The notes under the pieces: generated by a model
What the model saw: the letters and a program-made list of their open reading frames with translations, nothing else
Told to the model about the DNA's origin: nothing
The model's database searches: none
Position numbers and translations under genes: made by a program
Source: Bacteroidota bacterium
GTDB lineage: Bacteria; Bacteroidota; Ignavibacteria; UBA10030
NCBI GenBank assembly: GCA_003519375.1
Contig: DOWV01000324.1
Span: 1 to 21,166, forward strand
Reading direction: 5' to 3'
DNA length: 21,166 nucleotides
Part shown: piece by piece, positions 15,228-21,166 of the stretch
Layout: the number at the start of each line of letters is the position of its first letter
Numbering within the stretch: the stretch's first letter is position 1

Positions 15228-16622
15228 ATGCCCATCCTCTCACGCCATATCCTGCAGAGGCACCTCACACCGTTTCTCTTCTCCGTCTTCGTCCTCGTGT
15301 TCATCTTTCTGCTGCAATTCATCATGCAGAAGATGGATCAGCTGGCAGGAAAAGGGCTGAGCGCCGGCGTCATTGCCGAACTCATCGTGATGAACCTCGC
15401 CTGGATGCTCGTGCTCGCAGTGCCGATGGCCGTCCTCGTCGCCACACTCATGGCGTTCGGGAACCTTTCTTCCGGGAACGAAATCACGGCGATGCGTGCG
15501 AGCGGCGTGAGCCTCTATCGCATGATCACGCCGGTTTTTCTCTCTTCCATCCTGGTCTGCTACCTCCTCGTCCTGTTCAACAACAGGGTCCTGCCGGATG
15601 CAAACCACCGCGCCAAAATGCTCCTGACGGACATCTACAGGAAGAAACCGACCTTCTCTCTTATGCCAGGGCTGTTCTCTGATCCCCGGGAAATCCAGGG
15701 ATACAGCATTCTGGTCCGGAAAATGTTTGAGAATACGAACGATCTCGAGGGAGTGACGATCTTCGACTATACCAACAGCGCCGTAACGACGACGGTGACG
15801 GCCGAACGCGGCACAGTTTCTTTTTCGCCCGGATTCGAGAAGCTCATCATGGATCTCTATGACGGTGAAATCCACGAGCTCAGCACAGAAGACTATAAAC
15901 GCTACCGGAAAATCCGTTTTGAGAAGCACCGCATTGCAATGAATGCGGAAGGATTTGATTTCCAGCGCTCACAGGAATCAGCGTTCTCGCGGGGCGATCG
16001 GGAGCTGAGCGCTCAGGTCATGATCGCCATGGTCGACAGCCTGCAGTCCCTCCAGGACACGAGCCGGGCCCATATTGAGCTGGCCATGCGGAACGATCTG
16101 CGATCCTTGTTCAATCCGGTGCGTTTGCCGGCACGCATCGGGGAGATCCAACTCGATCCCCGCACAACAGCCGGCGTACGATTCTCGTCCCTCTCCTCCC
16201 TTCTGGAAGGCGAGCAAGCCCGCACCGAGTACTTCGGGCGCCGCATCCATGAGTATTCTGTCGAAATCCACAAGAAGTACTCGATACCGTTCGCATGCAT
16301 TGTCTTTGTCCTTATCGGCGCGCCGCTGGGTATCATGGCACGGCGGGGCACATTCGGCACCGCGGCGAGTCTCAGCCTCGGCTTCTTCCTGCTTTACTGG
16401 GCCTGCCTCATCGGGGGAGAGAAGCTGGCAGATCGCGGAATGATTGATCCCTGGTTCGGCATGTGGATGGCGAACATTATCCTTGGGATTCTGGGCCTCT
16501 ACCTCACCATCAGGTCCGCACGGGAGAACATCATCATCGACTGGCGCTCATTGCGCCGTTTCATTCCCCGGAACTGGCGCTCGGAGGAGGAGGAGGAGGA
16601 GGAGGAGGAGGAGGAGTCTTGA
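15228..16622 (+). CDS. lptF: LptF/LptG-family permease, first subunit (LptF-like)
   Basis: LptF and LptG form the inner-membrane part of the LptB2FG ABC transporter, which extracts lipopolysaccharide and passes it to the periplasmic bridge. The product has 464 residues. Three transmembrane segments lie at about 14-34, 47-75 and 98-118, then a long periplasmic beta-jellyroll region, then three more at about 355-375, 380-400 and 412-432. The ATG at 15228 gives the family opening (MPILSRHILQRHLTPFLF); no Shine-Dalgarno precedes it. The region at about 240-340 looks longer than in proteobacterial LptF, which is about 365 residues. The protein ends in an unusual run of eleven Glu residues. It overlaps lptG by four bases. 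Assignment as F rather than G rests on gene order. Confidence 0.93.
   Translation: MPILSRHILQRHLTPFLFSVFVLVFIFLLQFIMQKMDQLAGKGLSAGVIAELIVMNLAWMLVLAVPMAVLVATLMAFGNLSSGNEITAMRASGVSLYRMITPVFLSSILVCYLLVLFNNRVLPDANHRAKMLLTDIYRKKPTFSLMPGLFSDPREIQGYSILVRKMFENTNDLEGVTIFDYTNSAVTTTVTAERGTVSFSPGFEKLIMDLYDGEIHELSTEDYKRYRKIRFEKHRIAMNAEGFDFQRSQESAFSRGDRELSAQVMIAMVDSLQSLQDTSRAHIELAMRNDLRSLFNPVRLPARIGEIQLDPRTTAGVRFSSLSSLLEGEQARTEYFGRRIHEYSVEIHKKYSIPFACIVFVLIGAPLGIMARRGTFGTAASLSLGFFLLYWACLIGGEKLADRGMIDPWFGMWMANIILGILGLYLTIRSARENIIIDWRSLRRFIPRNWRSEEEEEEEEEEES
16584..16616 (+). repeat. (GAG)11 trinucleotide repeat at the lptF-lptG junction
   Basis: Eleven perfect copies of GAG occupy this stretch. In the lptF frame they encode eleven consecutive Glu residues just before the terminal Ser. 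The last copies (GGAGGAG) lie two to five bases before the TTG start of lptG and are the only Shine-Dalgarno-like sequence there. Changes in copy number would keep the lptF frame and leave a Shine-Dalgarno in place. Confidence 0.9.
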
Positions 16623-17728
16623 GAATCCTCGACCGTTATATCATCCGGCAGTTTCTGGCGACCTTTCTTTTCGGGCTCCTGACGTTTCTCCTCATCTTTC
16701 TCGTCATCGATATGATGGAGAAACTCGACGACTTCATTGACGCCAACACACCGCTCCAGGTTATCGGGCTCTACTACCTCACGTTCACGCCGGAGATCAT
16801 CAAACTCATGACGCCCGTGGCAATGCTCCTGGGATGTCTTTTCGTCGTGGGGCGTCTTTCGAATCAAAATGAGCTTCCGGCGATGAAGTCCAGCGGACTG
16901 AGTCTCTACAGATTTCTGCTCCCTTTCCTTGCAGTCTCCTTGCTCGTGAGTGTTCTTTCGATCTACTTTAACGGCTGGGTCGTGCCGTACGCCAACCAGA
17001 AGAAGACGTCCATCGAGCGCGCCCACCTCCACCGATCACAGAGCACGGGCAGCACACTTCCCCTGTTCTTCCAGGACGGCCGGACCCGGCTCATTTCGAT
17101 CAGTTACTACGAAAGCAGCACCAGGACGGGGCATCGTGTGAGCATGGAAGAATTTGCAGACACGAACCTTACGGTGATGCGGCGCCGATATGATGCGAGG
17201 CAGATGGAGTGGCGCGATGCAGGTCCAGGGTCGGGAGACTCAGCCCACAGAGGCTGGGAATTAATCAGCGGCTCGATCCGGGAGTTCGACGGGGAAGGGC
17301 ACCGCCTCACGGTGTTCGAGCGCCTCCCCCTGGGGAGACTCAGCATCACACCGGCCGATATCGAGAAGAAACAGCGGAAACCGGATGAAATGAATTATCC
17401 CGACCTGAAGGAGTTTATCAAAAACCAGCAGGGAGCAGGGCAGGACGTTTCGCGATGGCTGGTCGATTTCCACAACAAAATCGCGTTTCCGTTCGCCAGC
17501 TTCATCGTCGTTCTCTTTGGAGTCCCATTCGCCTCGATCAAACGCCGCGGCGGACTCGCCATCGATTTTGGCGTCTGCGTTGCCGTGACCTTTATCTACC
17601 TCGCCTTCATGAAAACAAGCCAGGTCTTCGGCTACAACGGCGATATCGATCCCCTCCTCACCGCGTGGCTGGCGAACATCATCTTCTTCGTCCTCGCCAT
17701 CATCAATCTCCTCAGGGTTCAGAAGTAG
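16619..17728 (+). CDS. lptG: LptF/LptG-family permease, second subunit (LptG-like)
   Basis: This is the second transmembrane subunit of the LPS exporter LptB2FG. With a TTG start at 16619 the product has 369 residues, the normal size, and opens MRILDRYIIRQF as LptG proteins do. Transmembrane segments are predicted at about 11-31, 55-76 and 95-115, a periplasmic domain at about 120-285, and further segments at about 290-312, 317-338 and 345-366. An open frame extends upstream, but only as poly-Gly read from the GGA repeat. The TTG overlaps the lptF stop in the sequence TTGA, so translation is probably coupled, with the GGA repeat as ribosome-binding site. The lptB ATPase is not in the window. 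The gene converges with the M24 peptidase, with 15 bp between their stop codons and no obvious terminator. Confidence 0.93.
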   Translation: MRILDRYIIRQFLATFLFGLLTFLLIFLVIDMMEKLDDFIDANTPLQVIGLYYLTFTPEIIKLMTPVAMLLGCLFVVGRLSNQNELPAMKSSGLSLYRFLLPFLAVSLLVSVLSIYFNGWVVPYANQKKTSIERAHLHRSQSTGSTLPLFFQDGRTRLISISYYESSTRTGHRVSMEEFADTNLTVMRRRYDARQMEWRDAGPGSGDSAHRGWELISGSIREFDGEGHRLTVFERLPLGRLSITPADIEKKQRKPDEMNYPDLKEFIKNQQGAGQDVSRWLVDFHNKIAFPFASFIVVLFGVPFASIKRRGGLAIDFGVCVAVTFIYLAFMKTSQVFGYNGDIDPLLTAWLANIIFFVLAIINLLRVQK

Positions 17729-17743
17729 TTTCGCCCGCGGCGT

Positions 17744-18946
17744 TCACGCGAGGATCGCAACCACCTTCTCTTGCATCGGCAGACCCGTGACAACGACCTC
17801 CTTCGACTTCGTGATATACACATCGATTTCAGATCTCACACCGAATTTCCCCCTCAGGTAGATTCCGGGCTCAATGGAAAAAGAGGTTTGCGGGATGATC
17901 TTCCGCTCGTCCCGGGTTTCAAGATTGTCCATGTTCGCACCGTTGCCGTGAATCTCCTCCCCAATATTGTGCCCGGTCCGGTGAACAAAGTACTGTTCGT
18001 AGCCCTTCTCCTTGAAATAATTCCGTGCGGCATCATCAACCTGGTAGCCGCAGATCTCTGTGCCGGCCTTGAAGGACTCCTGTACGAACCTCAGAGCGGC
18101 ATTTCTCCCGCCCTTGACGATGTCGAAAATCTTCGTGTACTCCTCCGGCACAGTTTCGCCGATGTATCCCGTCCAGGTGATATCACCATAGACCGAACGA
18201 GGCTTGTCTTTCTTTGCCCAGAGGTCGAGGAGGATGAAATCTCCTTTGTTCAGCGGACTGTGAATGTCTTTGGTCGGTTCGTAGTGAGGATTGGCGCTGT
18301 TCGCGTTCACCGAGCAGTTCGGGTCGCTTTCTGAATAAATTCCGCGCCGCTTGAATTCGGAAAGCATAAACTGCTGCACGTCGTATTCCGTCGTCGGAGT
18401 TTGTGAGGTGATACGCTGTTTGATAAATGCGAATGTGGCGTCGACGATCTGCCGGAGGTGATCCGACGTCTCGAAATTGTCGCGCGCCTGCTCCTCATCC
18501 CAGCATGCCTCGAACCGTTGAACAAGGTTCGCCGAGGACACCACCTCCAGTCCCGCATTCCGGACGAGCTCAATCGTTCCCCCGTCGACATTGGAGACGT
18601 ACGGGATGTTGTTCAGCGGAGAATACTCCATCGCCACTTTCTTCGCGCTGCCGACGATCTGTTTCAGCCCCTCGCGAAGCGACTGCCAGCTGATGTAGAG
18701 CGTCTTGTCACCGGGGACGCTGTCGAGATTCCACTGCTCTATATTGTGGAGCAGCTTTTGCGGAGTTCCCGCGGCCGGAATGAAGTAGAAGTACCGGCGC
18801 GTCTGCATAATATGGGCGGGAAGGTTGATGATACGCGTCGCAAAAACGTTCGATCCGCGGAAGTTGTAGAGCAACCAACCATCGATACGTTCCTCCCTGA
18901 GAGCTTCCTGGATCAGTTTGATTTTCTCCGGTCCTAATGTCGACAT
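17744..18946 (-). CDS. M24-family metallopeptidase (Xaa-Pro aminopeptidase/dipeptidase type)
   Basis: Members of the M24 pita-bread family use two metal ions to cleave the bond before proline or to act as related aminopeptidases in the cytoplasm. From the ATG at 18946 the product has 400 residues: an N-terminal creatinase-like domain (about 1-155) and a catalytic domain (about 160-395). All five metal ligands can be placed: Asp241 (LLDLWAKK), Asp255 (YGDITWTG), His326 (HRTGHNIGEEIHG), Glu359 (SIEPGIY) and Glu373 (RSEIDVYI). The start is supported by GGAG eight bases upstream and by the domain boundary; an upstream extension of 36 codons looks non-coding. Exact substrate specificity cannot be read from the sequence. 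No signal peptide is seen. It is convergent with lptG. Confidence 0.9.
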   Translation of the reverse strand: MSTLGPEKIKLIQEALREERIDGWLLYNFRGSNVFATRIINLPAHIMQTRRYFYFIPAAGTPQKLLHNIEQWNLDSVPGDKTLYISWQSLREGLKQIVGSAKKVAMEYSPLNNIPYVSNVDGGTIELVRNAGLEVVSSANLVQRFEACWDEEQARDNFETSDHLRQIVDATFAFIKQRITSQTPTTEYDVQQFMLSEFKRRGIYSESDPNCSVNANSANPHYEPTKDIHSPLNKGDFILLDLWAKKDKPRSVYGDITWTGYIGETVPEEYTKIFDIVKGGRNAALRFVQESFKAGTEICGYQVDDAARNYFKEKGYEQYFVHRTGHNIGEEIHGNGANMDNLETRDERKIIPQTSFSIEPGIYLRGKFGVRSEIDVYITKSKEVVVTGLPMQEKVVAILA

Positions 18947-19070
18947 GGATTCGTCTCCATAGTATTGAGCAGGTTTGAGTTCTATTTCGGATGCGATAAC
19001 TTTGCTGTGATGAAGCGGCGGCTGAAATGTAGGAAAGAAACGAGGAGCAGGCAAGCAATCGAAGGTGGCA

Positions 19071-19116
19071 GAAGGCTTCCTTCATCCTGGGACAATCACG
19101 GATGAAGGAAGCCTTC
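19071..19116. other. Perfect 17-bp-stem hairpin downstream of the aminomutase gene
   Basis: GAAGGCTTCCTTCATCC (19071-19087) and its exact reverse complement (19100-19116) flank a 12-base loop. It begins about 50 bp past the kamA stop codon, in the 220-bp spacer before the M24 peptidase gene. No T-run follows on either strand, so it is not a textbook intrinsic terminator. It may still end or stabilise the kamA transcript, or be a mobile palindromic repeat. The rest of the spacer holds nothing I can identify. Confidence 0.7.
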
Positions 19117-19166
19117 GAATGCGCTATGACGTTTGGGACGGCCCGCTTACACGACAAACATCAGAC

Positions 19167-20327
19167 TTACTTCCCGACCGGCTCCAGTTCCCGCTTCGCC
19201 GGCTCGTTCGGGACGACTTTTTTCTCCGTCAGTCTTCTTCGGCGGCGGTACTTCGTCTCGACGACGAGCTGAGGCTCCGGCTGCTCCTCCTCAACATCGG
19301 GGTACGTGTAGATCTCGTACTTGAAATTCCGCAGGATGATATCTTTCCCGTTGCGGCCCAAAACGTACTGGGGGAGCAGAGGTATCTTCCCTCCCCCTCC
19401 GGGGGCGTCGATCACATAGTACGGCACGGCAAGGCCGGAGGTATGGCCCCGCAGCTTATCCATGATCTCCAGACCTTTGCGAACAGGGGTTCTGAAGTGA
19501 TTCGTTCCCTTCGTCAGGTCCGCCTGGTAGATGTAATATGGACGCACGCGCATCTTGAGCAGCTTGCGGTGCAGGTCGAGCATCACATCGGCGTCATCGT
19601 TCACACCCTTCATCAGCACAGCCTGGTTGCCGACCGGACACCCGGCATCGGCCAGCAGCGCGCAGGCTTTTTCAGCCTCCGGCGTGCACTCCCAGGGATG
19701 GTTGAAGTGCGTGTTGACATAAATGGGGTGGTACTTTTTGAGCATCCTCACAAGCTTTGGCGTAATCCGCTGAGGCAAGACGCACGGCATCTTGGTTCCA
19801 AGGCGAATGATCTCCACATGCGGAATCGCGCGCAGGCTCGACAGGATTCTCTCCAGCACGTAGTCCGTCACCATGAGAGGATCGCCGCCCGAAAGGACAA
19901 CATCCCGGACCTCAGGATGCGCCGCGATGTAATCGATGCCGTCCTGGATCCACTTTGAGTTGATCTTCGTGGAATCGCTGACCTTCCGTTTCCTTGTGCA
20001 GAACCGGCAGTACATCGAGCACTGGCTCGTAACCAGGAAGAGCACGCGGTCCGGGTATCGGTGGGTGATGCTCGGAACCGGACTGTCCCCCTCCTCGTTG
20101 AGCGGATCTTCGGGTGCGTTCTTGTCTTCAAGCTCGATCGCCTCGGGAATGCACTGGAGCCAGATTGGATCGCCCGGGTGGCGGATGAGACTGAGGTAGT
20201 ACGGGTTGACGCGAATATCAAAGAGCTTGTTGAGCCGGTCAGCCAGATCTTTCTCAAAGCCGAACCGTTCGACCAGGTCTTTTCCGCTGTCCACACTCTG
20301 TCGCAACATCTCTTGCCAGAGTTCCAT
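19167..20327 (-). CDS. kamA: Lysine 2,3-aminomutase (KamA family, radical SAM/PLP)
   Basis: This 386-residue radical SAM enzyme is predicted to convert L-lysine to beta-lysine using a 4Fe-4S cluster, S-adenosylmethionine and PLP. The cluster motif is Cys103-Cys107-Cys110 (CSMYCRFC), SGGDPL (146-151) is the SAM-binding GGE-like segment, and the PLP lysine is Lys314 in APGGGGKIPL. Asp270 (QADLTKG) and Asp307 (VIDAPG) match the two Asp residues (293 and 330 of the clostridial enzyme) that hold the lysine side chain. Glutamate mutases of this family lack both, so lysine is the likely substrate. The C-terminal tail (about 345-386) is oddly charged, acidic then Arg/Lys-rich. It starts 17 bp after the acetyltransferase gene, so the two are probably co-transcribed. 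EpmB-like activity on EF-P is an alternative. Confidence 0.92.
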   Translation of the reverse strand: MELWQEMLRQSVDSGKDLVERFGFEKDLADRLNKLFDIRVNPYYLSLIRHPGDPIWLQCIPEAIELEDKNAPEDPLNEEGDSPVPSITHRYPDRVLFLVTSQCSMYCRFCTRKRKVSDSTKINSKWIQDGIDYIAAHPEVRDVVLSGGDPLMVTDYVLERILSSLRAIPHVEIIRLGTKMPCVLPQRITPKLVRMLKKYHPIYVNTHFNHPWECTPEAEKACALLADAGCPVGNQAVLMKGVNDDADVMLDLHRKLLKMRVRPYYIYQADLTKGTNHFRTPVRKGLEIMDKLRGHTSGLAVPYYVIDAPGGGGKIPLLPQYVLGRNGKDIILRNFKYEIYTYPDVEEEQPEPQLVVETKYRRRRRLTEKKVVPNEPAKRELEPVGK

Positions 20328-20344
20328 ACGGGTTGTTGACCCTC

Positions 20345-20818
20345 CTAGAGGTATTTGATGTACACCACGAGATCATCATCCGGAGCATAGTACTGCTTTA
20401 TCCGTGATGCTTCGGTGTACTGATTGTGCACGTAGAACGAACGAGTCTTGTCGTACTTCGCGGACGACGACGTCTCTGCAATCACGAGCCGTCCACCACT
20501 CTGCCTGATGTGATCTTCGCAGTGGCGCAACAGCTCTTTGCCGACCCCTTTGCCATGCATCGTCGGATCGACAGCAATCCAATACAAGTCATACGTGGCG
20601 GTCGTCATCGGGGTCTGGCCGATGCAGTAGTACCCGCGCGGGACGTCGTTCTCGTCAACGTAGGTAGCAATGACATAGTCTTTCTGATCATTCTCTTCGG
20701 CAACGATCTCCATCAGTTCCCTTGCTACCGCTATCTCCTCATCACGAAAGACATCCGTTGCTTTGACAATTTCGATCAGGGGCTCAAGATCCTGGTTCTG
20801 GAACGGGCGAATCGGCAT
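20345..20818 (-). CDS. GNAT-family N-acetyltransferase
   Basis: The product is predicted to transfer an acetyl group from acetyl-CoA to an amine. From the ATG at 20818 it has 157 residues and opens MPIRPFQNQDLEPLIEI, a typical GNAT start. The acetyl-CoA pyrophosphate loop is HGKGVGKELL (88-97), after the strand LYWIAVDPTM, with TSSSAKYDKTRSFYVHNQY as the motif-B region. A GTG at 20827 would add three residues and share one base with the upstream stop codon (TAGTG); neither start has a clear Shine-Dalgarno. It lies between an ATP-grasp ligase gene and kamA on the same strand. Its substrate might be beta-lysine or a ligated product of it, but it is shorter than and unlike the known beta-lysine acetyltransferase AblB (about 270 residues). 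Confidence 0.88.
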   Translation of the reverse strand: MPIRPFQNQDLEPLIEIVKATDVFRDEEIAVARELMEIVAEENDQKDYVIATYVDENDVPRGYYCIGQTPMTTATYDLYWIAVDPTMHGKGVGKELLRHCEDHIRQSGGRLVIAETSSSAKYDKTRSFYVHNQYTEASRIKQYYAPDDDLVVYIKYL

Positions 20819-20826
20819 AGAACTCA

Positions 20827-21166
20827 CTACGGAGTACGTTCGAGTGCATACTCAACGATCTTATTGATGATTTCATCGAAGCAAAGCCCGTATGCCCGCG
20901 CGGACCTTGCGAATCCCGCATCATCGCTGATATCCGGATTGGGGTTGACCTCGATGACATGCAGGTTGTTGTTCTTGTCAAGTCGCATATCGACACGGGC
21001 GTAATCGCGGCATCCCATGATGCGATAGCACCTTAAAGCAATCTCTTTTGCCTGGCGTTCGACCTCTGCCGGAATCTGTGCCGGACAGATTCCCACGGTC
21101 CCTTTATACTCCTGCGTTCCTTCCATCCACTTGGCGTTGTAGGTCACAATGCGCGGATAGTCTTCC
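20827..21166 (-). CDS. ATP-grasp ligase, D-alanine-D-alanine-ligase-like, C-terminal part (cut by right window edge)
   Basis: Only the last 112 residues are in the window; the frame stays open to the edge. The segment CRDYARVDMRLDKNNNLHVIE followed by VNPNPDIS is the C-terminal ATP-grasp signature of D-Ala-D-Ala-ligase-like enzymes, with the acidic and Asn residues (IEVNPNP) that bind Mg-ATP. Such enzymes join a carboxylate to an amine through an acyl phosphate. It ends at the very start of the acetyltransferase gene, which argues for an operon. Whether it is the cell-wall Ddl or a dedicated peptide or amino-acid ligase cannot be decided from this part; its company with kamA and a GNAT favours the second. 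Most of the gene and any upstream partners lie outside the window. Confidence 0.85.
   Translation of the reverse strand, partial: EDYPRIVTYNAKWMEGTQEYKGTVGICPAQIPAEVERQAKEIALRCYRIMGCRDYARVDMRLDKNNNLHVIEVNPNPDISDDAGFARSARAYGLCFDEIINKIVEYALERTP

Noticed and set aside
16584..16616. Tandem repeat as CRISPR or VNTR of non-coding type
   Set aside because: It is a perfect trinucleotide run inside a coding frame with no spacers.
16463..16618. N-terminal extension of lptG containing eleven Gly residues
   Set aside because: The poly-Gly is the GGA repeat read in another frame inside lptF; the family N-terminus starts at the TTG at 16619.
17232..17345. Repeated GGGAGACTCAGC in lptG
   Set aside because: Two 12-base copies within coding sequence in different contexts, with no further copies seen; probably chance.
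20345..20818. The acetyltransferase as AblB, beta-lysine N6-acetyltransferase
   Set aside because: At about 157 residues it is a single minimal GNAT domain, whereas AblB is about 270 residues; a related activity remains possible but the name is not supported.

Overview
The window most likely comes from a member of the Bacteroidota/Chlorobi superphylum, perhaps an Ignavibacteria- or Kryptonia-like lineage. It carries two marker genes of the type IX secretion system (T9SS): the giant outer-membrane translocon sprA and the response regulator/phosphatase porX. It also carries an LptF/LptG lipopolysaccharide export pair. The DNA is fairly GC-rich and densely coded, with many GTG/TTG starts. No tRNA, rRNA, insertion sequence, phage gene or CRISPR array was seen. 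The lineage is an inference from gene content only.

Region 1 (1-15074) is a long run of minus-strand genes. In transcription order (right to left) they are pdxH, a 1015-residue hybrid sensor kinase with four PAS domains, sprA, a 71-residue predicted secreted protein, porX, tsaE, tsaB, and accD, which is cut by the left edge. T9SS regulator and translocon are therefore within about 400 bp of each other, and a sensor kinase sits directly upstream. The only spacer longer than 300 bp (750-1070, between tsaB and accD) holds several hairpins that look like dispersed intergenic repeats.

Region 2 (15075-17728) is a divergent promoter region followed by lptF and lptG on the plus strand. The two genes overlap by 4 bp. 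A run of eleven GAG codons at the end of lptF doubles as the only visible ribosome-binding sequence for the TTG start of lptG.

Region 3 (17744-21166) is minus-strand again: an M24 (Xaa-Pro type) peptidase, then a spacer with a perfect 17-bp-stem hairpin, then a compact three-gene group consisting of a D-Ala-D-Ala-ligase-like ATP-grasp enzyme (cut by the right edge), a GNAT acetyltransferase and a lysine 2,3-aminomutase. The aminomutase keeps the two Asp residues that bind lysine, so the group may make and modify beta-lysine. This is the best candidate here for an undescribed pathway.
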